A stretch of 64,000 nucleotides of DNA, from the NCBI GenBank assembly GCA_900068845.1, contig CEFQ01000005.1:490474-554473 (forward strand), in the 5' to 3' direction. This document shows positions 19,001 through 27,067 of the stretch, in pieces (within the stretch, counting starts at the first letter, position 1; each line of letters starts with the position of its first letter). The notes beneath the pieces were generated by a model. It did not search any database. It was given only the letters and a program-made list of their open reading frames with translations, and was not told the origin of the DNA. Origin of the DNA: Enterobacter ludwigii. GTDB taxonomy: Bacteria; Pseudomonadota; Gammaproteobacteria; Enterobacterales; Enterobacteriaceae. Made by a program: the position numbers and the translations under genes.

Positions 19001-20006
19001 GGCGGCACAGGAGAATCCACAGGACAGCAAAGAGTGGAACAGCGGCACCTTTATCAAACCCACGCTGATTGAGCTGAATCAGGTTAGCGATCTGGATAAA
19101 GAGGTGTTTGGTCCGGTGCTGCACGTGGTGCGTTTCGCGCGCAACAATTTGCCGCAGCTGGTGGAGCAAATCAACGCCTCGGGTTACGGTCTGACGCTCG
19201 GCGTGCACACGCGTATCGATGAAACCATCGCGCAAGTGACGGCGAACGCCAAAGTCGGCAACCTGTACGTCAACCGCAATATGGTGGGTGCGGTGGTTGG
19301 CGTGCAGCCATTCGGCGGTGAAGGTTTATCCGGAACCGGTCCGAAAGCCGGCGGCCCGCTCTATCTCTATCGCTTGCTGGCCAATCGTCCTGATGGCGCG
19401 CTGCGTATCACCTTTGATCGTCAGGATGCCGAGCGTCCGGTTGATAGCACGGTGCGCACGGAACTGATGCGCGCGCATCAGGCATTGCAGCAGTGGGCAA
19501 AAGATAAACCCGAACTGCTGGCGCTGTGTCAACGTTATGACGAGCTGGCGCAGGCCGGCACTGTGCGTTTGCTGCCAGGCCCAACTGGCGAGCGTAACAC
19601 CTTCACCCTGCTGCCGCGCGAGCATGTGCTGTGCGTCGCGGATAATGAAGACGATGCGCTGACGCAGTTGGCGGCAGTGACCAGTGTCGGCAGCCAGGCG
19701 TTGTGGCAGGACGATGAGCTGCATCGTTCACTGCGTAAATCGTTACCTGCAGAGGTGCAGGCGCACGTGAAGTTGGTGAAGGATGCGCTGGTAGCAGAGT
19801 TTGATGCGGTGATTTATCACGGTGATGCCGATCAACTGCGCAGCCTGTGCGAGCAGGTGGCGGCACGCGAGGGCGCGATTGTTTCGGTACAGGGCTTTGC
19901 CCGCGGGGAAACCAATCTGCTGCTGGAGCGTTTACTGATTGAGCGCTCACTGAGCGTCAATACCGCCGCGGCGGGCGGTAATGCGAGTTTGATGACCATC
20001 GGTTAA
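16062..20006 (+). CDS. putA: PutA, trifunctional proline utilisation protein
   Basis: A 1314-residue fusion protein. It has an N-terminal ribbon-helix-helix repressor domain (residues 1-47), a proline dehydrogenase FAD barrel (about 240-600; EGPGISIKLSALHPRYSR, LMIRLVKGAYWD), and a P5C dehydrogenase (about 640-1110; SPWNFPLAIFTGQ, catalytic Glu in ETGGMNAMI, Cys in SAGQRCSALR) plus C-terminal domain. It oxidises proline to glutamate at the membrane and represses put genes when proline is absent. The start at 16062 aligns with E. coli MGTTTMGVKLD; an in-frame ATG at 16032 would add ten residues. The usual length in E. coli is 1320. Confidence 0.98.
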   Translation: MGSTTMGVKLDEATRDRIKLAAQKLDRTSHWLIKQAIFNYLEQLEAGESVPEIPQLLIDAAGDESVPDEALQPFLDFAEHILPQSVSRAAITAAWRRPETDAVPMLLEQARLPAPLAEKTHQLAYSLADKLRHQKGATGRAGMVQSLLQEFSLSSQEGVALMCLAEALLRIPDKPTRDALIRDKISNGNWQSHLGRSPSMFVNAATWGLLFTGRLVSTHNEANLSRSLNRIIGKSGEPLIRKGVDMAMRLMGEQFVTGETIAEALANARKLEEKGFRYSYDMLGEAALTASDAKAYLVSYQQAIHAIGKASNGRGIYEGPGISIKLSALHPRYSRAQYERVMDELYPILKSLTLLARSYDIGINIDAEEADRLELSLDLLEKLCFEPELEGWNGIGFVIQAYQKRCPFVIDALIDLAQRSRRRLMIRLVKGAYWDSEIKRAQIDGLEGYPVYTRKVYTDISYLACARKLLAVPNLIYPQFATHNAHTLAAIYQLAGNNYYPGQYEFQCLHGMGEPLYEQVVGKVADGKLNRPCRIYAPVGTHETLLAYLVRRLLENGANTSFVNRIADNTLPLDELVADPVAAVEKMGVAEGAVGLPHPKIPLPRDLYGAKRANSAGLDLANEHRLASLSSALLNSASQPWIAQPLVEGQLGDGVSRPVLNPSAPADVVGSVREASEAEVSAALDAAVNAGPIWFATPPQERAAILERAAEAMEGQMQQLIGLLVREAGKTYNNAIAEVREAVDFLYYYAGMVRDDFDNETHRPLGPVVCISPWNFPLAIFTGQIAAALAAGNSVLAKPAEQTPLIAAQAVQILLDAGVPAGVLQLLPGQGETVGAQLTGDERVRGVMFTGSTAVATLLQRNLAGRLDPQGRPTPLVAETGGMNAMIVDSSALTEQVVVDIVASAFDSAGQRCSALRLLCVQDDVADHTLKMLRGAMAECRMGNPERLSTDIGPVIDAEAKANIERHIQALRNKGFTVYQAAQENPQDSKEWNSGTFIKPTLIELNQVSDLDKEVFGPVLHVVRFARNNLPQLVEQINASGYGLTLGVHTRIDETIAQVTANAKVGNLYVNRNMVGAVVGVQPFGGEGLSGTGPKAGGPLYLYRLLANRPDGALRITFDRQDAERPVDSTVRTELMRAHQALQQWAKDKPELLALCQRYDELAQAGTVRLLPGPTGERNTFTLLPREHVLCVADNEDDALTQLAAVTSVGSQALWQDDELHRSLRKSLPAEVQAHVKLVKDALVAEFDAVIYHGDADQLRSLCEQVAAREGAIVSVQGFARGETNLLLERLLIERSLSVNTAAAGGNASLMTIG

Positions 20007-20018
20007 CGATAACAACCC

Positions 20019-20075
20019 GGTGCGCATAAATGCGCACCCTACGTGTAGGGTCGCCATTCATATTCATGGCGACCC
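20019..20075. repeat. Two palindromic repeats after putA
   Basis: One GGTGCGCATAAATGCGCACC element (20019-20038) and one GGGTCGCCATTCATATTCATGGCGACCC element (20048-20075). The second has extra bases (ATTCAT doubled) at its centre. Together they may also act as a shared hairpin between the convergent putA and acyltransferase genes. Confidence 0.75.
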
Positions 20076-20079
20076 ATTT

Positions 20080-21162
20080 TTACGCCGCCGACTTATTCCG
20101 CTTCAATCCAATCAACGTTGGGAACACAAACAGCGACTGACCCAATCCCCGGTTAGTCATCTGCCACACCGCGACCGAACACAGCGAACAAATCCCCACG
20201 ATCGCCAGCGGATAGAAACACGCCCACAGTATTGAGAACCACGCGTGATCAAACAGGTGATGGCGCTGGGCGAACAGAATCGCCGACATCCCGAAGAACT
20301 CAATGAAGATGCGATGAATCACGTAAATTTGCAGCGTGTTGCGCCCGACCCAATTCAAATAGCTCATCTTGAAATGTGCGTTCAGCCAGCGGCACGCCGC
20401 TACGCTGCCCAGCACGGCAAGGATGCACAGGAACAGACTCTTATCCAGACCTAAGATGATGTGCAGACCCGAGATCGCCGCCAAAAGTGCCCACGGCACG
20501 ATGTTATCGCGACGCCATTCGCTCATGCGCAACATCATCGGGCTCCAGAAAGCGCCCAGCAGGAAGAACAGGAAATACTGCGCCACGCTTTGCGGGCCCC
20601 AATACGGAATAATCTTCTCCACCGCCAGATAGTTAAGCGCAATCGCCACCACCAGCAACGCGACTTTCTGCTGTTTGAAGATTTTGGCGCACAGGAAATA
20701 GATCGCCAAACCGTAGAGATACCACGAGGTGCTCATGGCGAGGAATGTGAGCTTTAAGAACTCCAGCAGCGAGCCGGCATACGCCGCATTCAGATTCTGC
20801 GAAATACGCTGTCCGGTAATCTCGGTTGAGATGCCAACAATCGACCACCACTGGATAAAGCCCCACAAAATATAAAGATAAAACAGATTGGTAATTCGAC
20901 TGGTAAACACCTGTTTCCAGGGACGATTTAAAATTCCATTGGTGGCTAATAAGCCAGAAACAAAGAAAAATGCGGGCATACGCAGCGGCGATAAAACGGT
21001 ATTAAACTGCACCCATATTTCGGCCGGGATCCAACCTGCCGTCAATAATTTTACCGTCCCTTCAAATCCAGGTAATACGGTGTGATACAACACCACCAGT
21101 AATATGCAGGCTCCCTTGAGGGTATTTATCCATGCGATATCTTCTTTCCTGGCGTTATTCAT
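20080..21162 (-). CDS. Acyltransferase-3 family membrane protein (copy 1)
   Basis: A 360-residue polytopic inner-membrane protein of the acyltransferase 3 family (OafA/WecH/OpgC-like). It has about ten hydrophobic helices, the N-terminal INTLKGACILLVVLYH with the family's conserved His, and SPLRMPAFFFVSGLL. Members transfer O-acetyl or succinyl groups to sugars and surface polymers. It is homologous along its whole length to the next minus-strand gene (21665-22750), so the pair is a tandem duplication. The acceptor is unknown; a surface polysaccharide is likely. Confidence 0.88.
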   Translation of the reverse strand: MNNARKEDIAWINTLKGACILLVVLYHTVLPGFEGTVKLLTAGWIPAEIWVQFNTVLSPLRMPAFFFVSGLLATNGILNRPWKQVFTSRITNLFYLYILWGFIQWWSIVGISTEITGQRISQNLNAAYAGSLLEFLKLTFLAMSTSWYLYGLAIYFLCAKIFKQQKVALLVVAIALNYLAVEKIIPYWGPQSVAQYFLFFLLGAFWSPMMLRMSEWRRDNIVPWALLAAISGLHIILGLDKSLFLCILAVLGSVAACRWLNAHFKMSYLNWVGRNTLQIYVIHRIFIEFFGMSAILFAQRHHLFDHAWFSILWACFYPLAIVGICSLCSVAVWQMTNRGLGQSLFVFPTLIGLKRNKSAA

Positions 21163-21590
21163 ATGATGACTCCCGCTGCTGTTGCTGTGTAGGTCTTAAA
21201 GGAGAAGTATGAGGAATTAAGCGATGACGCCTTTATGATTATTAAACGATTATTCAACAGGTAGCGCGGGCATGATGTAGCGAAAGTCCTAAATGTTTTT
21301 TTGTGGCCCTGATATAACAATACTTTACAGATCCAGACAAAAATAGAACCCTGAGCAGGCTAAGGAAATTTGCCTTAATTAGAGTCACTAAAAGATATTT
21401 AACGAAAATAAGTGTGAAAGACATCACTGCGGGAAATTAAGAACAATCCACCCTTTCGCATGCCAGATTAAATTCAAATCCTAAATAATTAATTATTTAA
21501 TGTGGCAAATGGATAAGCAGGGATATTAGCGTTGTGTTAAGGCAGAAAACTGGACGATGTTGGGCGTTGATATCACCCATCGTAATCAAT
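21163..21590. other. AT-rich spacer between the two acyltransferase genes
   Basis: About 430 bp with many AT runs, presumably holding the promoter of acyltransferase copy 1. No ORF, RNA gene or clear operator was recognised. Confidence 0.5.
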
Positions 21591-21630
21591 GTAGCGGCGC
21601 AATTTATTGCGCGATAAATCGCGCCGCTAC
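21591..21630. repeat. 40-bp GTAGCGGCGC palindromic element, copy 1
   Basis: A 40-bp element with outer arms GTAGCGGCGC/GCGCCGCTAC and inner arms AATTTATT and GATAAATC around a GCGC centre. The same 40 bp occurs in reverse orientation at 25301-25340 and 43253-43292. Confidence 0.9.
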
Positions 21631-21664
21631 GGAATATGCATTCTTTTATCGCATAGCTCCGCCT

Positions 21665-22750
21665 TTACTGCGGTTCGCTTTTGGGTGCGAGTGTCGGTTT
21701 ACGCAGCAGGCGCGGATAAATAAACAAGATGCGGCCCGGACCACGATTGAGTAGCGTCCACACCAGCAGCGAAATGCTGGTACACAATGCAACGCCGGTA
21801 ATCGGCATCAGCAGCGCCCATGCCCAGCTAAAGACGGTATTGTCAAACCAGCCATAATGCACCGCCAGCACAATCGCACTCAGCCCCAGCAGCTCAATAA
21901 ATATGCGGTGCAGCACGTAGATTTGCAGCGTGTTGCGGCCAATCCAGTTGAGCCACGCCATATTGAAGCGTTCATTGAGGAAACGGCACAGCACAATGCC
22001 AAACACGATGGTCAGCAAGCTGTAGAACGGATTTTTATAGATGCCGCCAACATGATGCAGCATACCGATCAGCGCAATGCCGCCCAGCATCAACCAGTGC
22101 TGACGCTTCAGTTCACTCAATTCAATCAATGCCTGACTGAAGTAAACGCCGAGCAGGAAGTAGAGATAGTTCTGCGCCACGCTGGCCGGTCCCCAGCCGG
22201 GAATCAGGCTGAACTGTGCCGCGTAGGTGGCGACAACGGCCAGCGCCATTAACGCCATTTTCTGTTTGTGGAACAGCTTGGTGAACAGGAAGAATCCGGC
22301 CAGCGCGTAGAGATACCACAGGCTGGTCATTGAGGTCATCAGCAGCTTTACAAACTCAAACGGGGTATCGGCGTAGGCGGCGTTTTTGGTGCTGGAAAGT
22401 CGCTCGCCCAAATGCGTAGAGATGTAGTGAATACTCAGCCACTGAATCACGCCCCACAGCAGGTAGAGATAGACAATGTTACTGAACTTCTTCGTGAACA
22501 CCTCTTGCCAGCTCTTTTTAGTGATTGAGCTGGCGGCCAGTAAACCGGAAACAAAGAAGAAGGCCGGCATGCGCAGCGGCGACAGATAGGTGTTGAACGC
22601 TACCCACCAGTGCGCGGGCAGCAGTCCAGCGGTGAGATGATGCAGCGAAGGCGCGAACGTGGTGATGATGGAGTGATGTAACACCACCATCAAAATGCAG
22701 CCCCCTTTGAGCGTGTTGATCCAGAGGACTTCTTTCCTGGCTGTCGTCAT
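21665..22750 (-). CDS. Acyltransferase-3 family membrane protein (copy 2)
   Basis: A 361-residue paralog of the neighbouring gene at 20080-21162. It shares INTLKGGCILMVVLHHS at the N-terminus, SPLRMPAFFFVSGLLA, NTLQIYVLHRIFIELLGLSAI and the general ten-helix layout. It is predicted to be an inner-membrane O-acyltransferase acting on a sugar or envelope polymer. A 500-bp spacer with a 40-bp repeat separates the copies, so they are probably transcribed separately. No glycosyltransferases are nearby to point to the acceptor. Confidence 0.88.
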   Translation of the reverse strand: MTTARKEVLWINTLKGGCILMVVLHHSIITTFAPSLHHLTAGLLPAHWWVAFNTYLSPLRMPAFFFVSGLLAASSITKKSWQEVFTKKFSNIVYLYLLWGVIQWLSIHYISTHLGERLSSTKNAAYADTPFEFVKLLMTSMTSLWYLYALAGFFLFTKLFHKQKMALMALAVVATYAAQFSLIPGWGPASVAQNYLYFLLGVYFSQALIELSELKRQHWLMLGGIALIGMLHHVGGIYKNPFYSLLTIVFGIVLCRFLNERFNMAWLNWIGRNTLQIYVLHRIFIELLGLSAIVLAVHYGWFDNTVFSWAWALLMPITGVALCTSISLLVWTLLNRGPGRILFIYPRLLRKPTLAPKSEPQ

Positions 22751-22957
22751 TGCTATGTCCTAATTGCGCCATGAATTTGTAAAGAATTATTTATATTTAC
22801 AAAGATGTCTCAATCGGGACTTTCCTAATAAAGAAACGTCTTATCGCTTCGAGGGATCTAATACAGAATAAAGGTTTAAATTCAATAAATTACGAAATTA
22901 CCGCAAAGTAACTTTAGGAAAATACTGAGAGAGGAAAGAGCGGGAAAGGTAAATGAA

Positions 22958-22980
22958 GCGTCGCCATTATCTGGCGACGC
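22958..22980 (-). terminator. Terminator hairpin of tcyJLN
   Basis: A perfect 9-bp stem (GCGTCGCCA/TGGCGACGC) with loop TTATC lies right after the tcyN stop. The following minus-strand sequence TTCATTT is a modest U-tract. The stem resembles the GGTCGCCA repeat family and may have been derived from it. Confidence 0.65.
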
Positions 22981-22986
22981 TTGAGA

Positions 22987-23739
22987 TTATTGGTTAAGAA
23001 ATTTGTCGAGAAATTGCCGGGTACGCGCCTGCTGTGGATTACTGAACAGTGCTTTCGCCGCGCCCTGCTCCACAATGCGCCCCTGATCCATAAAGATGGC
23101 GCGATCCGCGACGTCGCGCGCAAAGCTCATCTCATGAGTGACGATCACCATGGTGCGCTTCTCCTGCGCCAGCGCGCGAATGGTGTTTAGCACCTCGCCC
23201 ACCAGCTCCGGATCGAGCGCCGACGTCGGCTCATCGAACAAAATCACTTCCGGACGCATCGCCAGCGCGCGGGCAATCGCCACACGCTGCTGCTGTCCAC
23301 CGGAGAGACGGCGTGGGAAGCTCTCTTCCTTGCCGTGCAAACCGACTTTCTCCAGCAAACTGCGCGCACGTGCGATGGCTTCCGCCTTCGGCTCGCCTTT
23401 GACGATGACCGGCCCTTCAATGATGTTCTCCAGCACCGAGCGGTGTGGGAACAGATTGAAGTTCTGGAACACAAAACCCACCTGCTGACGCAACTGGCGC
23501 ACCAACTGCTTCTGCTTATTAAGGCCGAGCGCCGCATCAATGGCGATATCACCCACTTTGATACGTCCGCTTTCCGGTACTTCCAGCAGATTGATACTGC
23601 GCAGCAGCGTGGTTTTACCGGAGCCGCTCGGCCCGATAATCGCCACCACTTCGCCAGGCGCCACATCGAGATCGATGCCGTGCAGCACCGTCTGGCCGTG
23701 AAACTGTTTCACCAGCTGACGGACTTCAATTGCGCTCAT
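22987..23739 (-). CDS. tcyN: TcyN (YecC), cystine ABC transporter ATPase
   Basis: A 250-residue ABC ATPase of the polar amino-acid uptake class. It has Walker A GPSGSGKTT (about 34-42), Q-loop FQNFNLFPH, signature LSGGQQQRVAIARAL and Walker B VILFDEPTSALD. The start at 23739 is selected because it has GGGAGGG upstream and overlaps the tcyL stop as ATGA; the open frame continues 26 codons further without a proper start signal. It powers L-cystine (and probably D-cysteine-related) import with TcyJ and TcyL. Confidence 0.95.
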   Translation of the reverse strand: MSAIEVRQLVKQFHGQTVLHGIDLDVAPGEVVAIIGPSGSGKTTLLRSINLLEVPESGRIKVGDIAIDAALGLNKQKQLVRQLRQQVGFVFQNFNLFPHRSVLENIIEGPVIVKGEPKAEAIARARSLLEKVGLHGKEESFPRRLSGGQQQRVAIARALAMRPEVILFDEPTSALDPELVGEVLNTIRALAQEKRTMVIVTHEMSFARDVADRAIFMDQGRIVEQGAAKALFSNPQQARTRQFLDKFLNQ

Positions 23740-24404
23740 TTGCCCTCCCGATCCTGTCGATTCACATGCGCTTCCAGGCGGTTTTGCAACGCCGACAGCA
23801 CGGTTGCCATCACCCAATAGATCAGCGAGGCCGCCAGATACATGGTGAACACTTCCAGCGTACGTGAGGTGATGAGCTGCGCCTGACGGAACAGCTCAGG
23901 CACCTGAATGGTGGCGGCCAGCGAGGTATCTTTCACCAGGCTGATAAAGCTGTTACCCAGCGGCGGCAGCGCGGTGCGCGCGGCCTGCGGCAGGATCACA
24001 CGACGCAGCGTTTGCCACGGCGTCATGCCGATGCTGGCAGCGGCTTCCCACTGCCCGCGTTCAATCGCGGCAATCGCGCCACGCAGTGATTCAGACGCGT
24101 AAGCGGCGGTATTCAGCGACAAGCCAATCATCGCCGACGGAATCGGATCCAGCTCGATACCAAACTGCGGCAGACCGTAATAGATCATAAACAGTTGGGC
24201 GATGAGCGGTGTGCCACGGAAAATCGACACGTAGATGCGCGCCAGCCAGTTGATCGGCCAGAAGTGCGACAGGCGCATCAGCGCCAGCACGAAGCCGAGA
24301 ATCAGGCCGAAGAACATCCCGCCGATACTCAGCTGCAGCGTGAACAGCGCGCCTTTCAGTAAAAATGGTGCTGAATCCAGCACCAGTTGTAAGCTTTCCT
24401 GCAT
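23736..24404 (-). CDS. tcyL: TcyL (YecS), cystine ABC transporter permease
   Basis: A 222-residue inner-membrane permease of the His/Glu/Gln/Arg/opine family. It has about five helices and the EAA loop (QWEAAASIGMTPWQTLRRVILPQA) that contacts the ATPase. It starts on the stop of tcyJ (TAATG) and ends overlapping tcyN by 4 bp, so the three genes are translationally coupled. In E. coli the homologous operon is also next to fliZ and fliA. Confidence 0.95.
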   Translation of the reverse strand: MQESLQLVLDSAPFLLKGALFTLQLSIGGMFFGLILGFVLALMRLSHFWPINWLARIYVSIFRGTPLIAQLFMIYYGLPQFGIELDPIPSAMIGLSLNTAAYASESLRGAIAAIERGQWEAAASIGMTPWQTLRRVILPQAARTALPPLGNSFISLVKDTSLAATIQVPELFRQAQLITSRTLEVFTMYLAASLIYWVMATVLSALQNRLEAHVNRQDREGK

Positions 24405-25204
24405 TATTTAGTGACGTCCGCGCCGAACCATTTCTCAGACAGTTTGCTCAGCGAACCATCTTTCTGCATATCCGCGATGGCGGAGTCGATGGCTTTCAGC
24501 AGATCGTCGTTGCCTTTACGCAGCGCCACGCCCGATTCCAGACGGGAGAAGGCTGGGCCCGCTACCGCCATGGTATCGCCGGTTTTCTTCACCAGATCCA
24601 GCGCCGCTAAGCGATCCACCAGAATGGCATCAATACGTTTGGAACGCAGATCCTGATATTTGGTTGGGTCATCATCATAGGTGCGGATATCCACGCCTTT
24701 GACGTTGTCACGCAGCCACTGTTCATAGTTAGAGCCGAGACCCACGCCGACTTTCTTGCCTGACAGATCGTCCGGCTTGGTGATGCTCGCCGCGTTTTGC
24801 TTCAGCGTCAGCGCCTGCACGCCAGAAATGGTGTACGGCGTGGAGAAGTCATACTTCTTCTGACGCTCTGCCGAGATGGTGACCTGATTGATCACCACAT
24901 CGATGCGTTTGGAATCCAGCGAGGCCAGCATGCCGTCCCATTTGGTCGGACGCAGATCGGCTTTCACGCCAAGGTGCTGGGCCAGCGCCTGCGCGAACTC
25001 GACTTCAAAGCCGGTCAGCTGGCCTTTTTCATCCTGGAAGCTGAACGGCGGATAGGTGCCTTCCAGACCCACACGCAGCTCGCCTTTGCTCTTCACTTTT
25101 GCCAGCAAATCTTCTGCTGCGAAGGATTTAACGTTAACGCCCGCAACCAGCGCGACCGCCATCATGCCCATCACCACTTGGCGACGAATAGGAGAGAAAG
25201 TCAT
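24404..25204 (-). CDS. tcyJ: TcyJ (FliY), periplasmic cystine-binding protein
   Basis: A 266-residue substrate-binding protein with signal peptide (hydrophobic MGMMAVALVAGVNVKSFA, cut after residue 28 or so). Conserved blocks are VGLEGTYPPFSF, GFEVEFAQALAQHLGV, WDGMLASLDSKRIDVVINQVTI and DDDPTKYQDL, all matching E. coli FliY/TcyJ. The start at 25204 follows GGGGTAAAC; an upstream extension to 25255 is unlikely. It delivers cystine to TcyL/TcyN. The name fliY reflects its location beside flagellar genes, not a flagellar role. Confidence 0.96.
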   Translation of the reverse strand: MTFSPIRRQVVMGMMAVALVAGVNVKSFAAEDLLAKVKSKGELRVGLEGTYPPFSFQDEKGQLTGFEVEFAQALAQHLGVKADLRPTKWDGMLASLDSKRIDVVINQVTISAERQKKYDFSTPYTISGVQALTLKQNAASITKPDDLSGKKVGVGLGSNYEQWLRDNVKGVDIRTYDDDPTKYQDLRSKRIDAILVDRLAALDLVKKTGDTMAVAGPAFSRLESGVALRKGNDDLLKAIDSAIADMQKDGSLSKLSEKWFGADVTK

Positions 25205-25247
25205 GTTTACCCCATTTATTGTGATGTGTTGTTGTGTGCTTATTTTG

Positions 25248-25270
25248 CTGCGCATAAATGCGCATCTTAC
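25248..25270. repeat. Short GCGCATAAATGCGC palindrome upstream of tcyJ
   Basis: CTGCGCATAAATGCGCATCTTAC, a diverged member of the TAGGGTGCGCAT..ATGCGCACC repeat family also seen at 14045 and 20019. Confidence 0.65.
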
Positions 25271-25300
25271 GACTACCGTGATTCATTCACCGCACCCACC

Positions 25301-25340
25301 GTAGCGGCGCGATTTATCGCGCAATAAATTGCGCCGCTAC
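25301..25340. repeat. 40-bp GTAGCGGCGC palindromic element, copy 2
   Basis: The exact reverse complement of the 40-bp element at 21591-21630, and identical to the copy at 43253-43292. It lies in the gap between tcyJ and dcyD. Confidence 0.9.
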
Positions 25341-25394
25341 GGTGGGTGCGCGTTGCAATAACCGGCGGATTATAAACTGTTTTTAAAATCTTTC

Positions 25395-26381
25395 TCAGAC
25401 CGAAGGGTGATAAGCAAATAACGCTGGCGATCCACCGGTATGCACAAACAGCAGCGGCCCTTCGCGACGGAAGCGATTCTGCGCAATGCCATCGATCAAG
25501 CCGGCCATCGCTTTGCCGGTGTAAACCGGATCGAGCATGATGCCTTCCAGCCGCGCTAGCAGCTTCACCGCCGCCATCCCCTCTTCGTTCGGCTCGCCGT
25601 AACGCGGGGCGAAGTAATCATCCCACAAGGTGATCGGCGCTTGCGTCTGCACTTCCAGCTGTTCAGCCAGCGCGCTGCGGATGCGTTTGACCACCGGCAG
25701 CTGCGCCTCAATTTTACGCGAAACCGTCACGCCCACCAGCTCGGTATCTGGCAGCAGCTGCTCCAGACCAATCGCTAAACCGGCATGCGTACCCGCGCTG
25801 CCTGAGGCCACCACCACGGCGGCGAAATCCACCACGCCTTCGCTCTGATGCGCGATCTCCTGCGCGCACTCAACGTAGCCGAGCGCGCCGAGCGCATTGG
25901 AGCCGCCAACCGGCACAATATACGGACGGAATCCCTGCGCTTCGAGATGTTCGGCCTGAGCGGCCAGCTGTGCGGTGGGATTGTGCAGCGCCTCGACCAT
26001 GACGATTTCCACATCCATCAAATCGAGCAGCAGACGGTTACCGTTGCTGAGGTAGTTTTCTGCTGTGGTGCCAATTGGATTTTCCAGCAGCGCCACGCAT
26101 TTAAGACCCAGCTTTGCCGCGACCGCCGCTGTTTGACGCACATGATTGGACTGAATTGCGCCCGCCGTTAACAACACATCCGCGCCTTCGCGCAGCGCAT
26201 CGGCGGCGAGGAATTCGAGTTTGCGCAGCTTGTTGCCGCCGAGGGCAACCGGCGTAAAGTCATCGCGCTTAATAAAGATATCGCGACCAAGGTAGTCAGA
26301 AAGCCGTGGCAAATGCTCAAGCGGCGTCGGTGCACCGAGTAATTCAAGACGGGGGAACTGGTGCAGAAGATGTAAAGACAA
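25395..26381 (-). CDS. dcyD: DcyD, D-cysteine desulfhydrase
   Basis: A 328-residue PLP enzyme of the ACC deaminase/D-cysteine desulfhydrase family. The PLP lysine is in [10 protein letters not shown] and the phosphate/substrate loop in [23 protein letters not shown] and [15 protein letters not shown] are also conserved. It degrades D-cysteine to pyruvate, H2S and NH3, fitting its place beside the cystine importer. A TTG at 26381 is taken as start: it has GGAGG five bases upstream and aligns residue for residue with E. coli MPLHNLTRFPR. The alternative ATG at 26393 would cover that Shine-Dalgarno. Confidence 0.93.
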   Translation of the reverse strand: MSLHLLHQFPRLELLGAPTPLEHLPRLSDYLGRDIFIKRDDFTPVALGGNKLRKLEFLAADALREGADVLLTAGAIQSNHVRQTAAVAAKLGLKCVALLENPIGTTAENYLSNGNRLLLDLMDVEIVMVEALHNPTAQLAAQAEHLEAQGFRPYIVPVGGSNALGALGYVECAQEIAHQSEGVVDFAAVVVASGSAGTHAGLAIGLEQLLPDTELVGVTVSRKIEAQLPVVKRIRSALAEQLEVQTQAPITLWDDYFAPRYGEPNEEGMAAVKLLARLEGIMLDPVYTGKAMAGLIDGIAQNRFRREGPLLFVHTGGSPALFAYHPSV

Positions 26382-26512
26382 TGCAGCCTCCATTCGGGCA
26401 ATGTGCAGTTATCCCTACAGTGTTGCAGAAGATGAGAAAAGTCGCACCCGGAATTCAATGCAGGCTGCCCTTGTTGCTGTCATGCTCGACAACAACAAGG
26501 GTGGGATCACAA

Positions 26513-27016
26513 TCAGCCCTGCTGCCAGCCTAAAAACTGGTCATATTTACGCAGTGCAATGCGGTAATTATTATTACCCGCATCAGGCAGATCGTTCTCC
26601 AGGCATTCATGCCAGCTATTTCCACTCAACCGATCGGCGGGGAAATTTTTTGCTTTCAGCATGTCATCAAGCCGACGCAAACGTACCACATACTCACGAA
26701 TGGTACTGTGGCTCATCTCCGTCTGCTCGAACAGATATTGCTTAAACGCCATAATGTCGAAGTAATTCGGGTGAGTGTTACAAAAAATATCGCTGCAAAA
26801 ACGACACAAGGCGGTCAATTCTGGCTGGAGTTTCATCCACACCTGATCGTCAATCATTTGGTCCATGCGTGCGATGGCCTCTTTATTGATGATCTGGCCG
26901 CGAAAGACTAACGCCATACGATCTAAAACTTTGCCACAGTGTGAACAATTGCTTTGGCTGTGCTTATAGTCTTTAAGATAGCGACTTAAAGGTCTGGCTT
27001 TAACTTTGGCTCCCAT
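26513..27016 (-). CDS. fliZ: FliZ, regulator of flagellar/sigma-S balance
   Basis: A 167-residue FliZ with the conserved core RPLSRYLKDYKHSQ, Cys pairs (CSHC, CRFC), FKQYLFEQTEMSHSTIREYVVRLRRL and NNNYRIALRKY. The Arg-rich helix in the middle resembles a core-binding (integrase-like) DNA-binding domain. In enterobacteria FliZ raises FlhDC activity and competes at sigma-S promoters. It is 51 bp downstream of fliA and co-transcribed with it. Confidence 0.95.
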   Translation of the reverse strand: MGAKVKARPLSRYLKDYKHSQSNCSHCGKVLDRMALVFRGQIINKEAIARMDQMIDDQVWMKLQPELTALCRFCSDIFCNTHPNYFDIMAFKQYLFEQTEMSHSTIREYVVRLRRLDDMLKAKNFPADRLSGNSWHECLENDLPDAGNNNYRIALRKYDQFLGWQQG

Positions 27017-27067
27017 TGCTGAGTCCCCGGTTTTATTGTTTTTTTCGATCGCCAGGAACTGAGTCTG

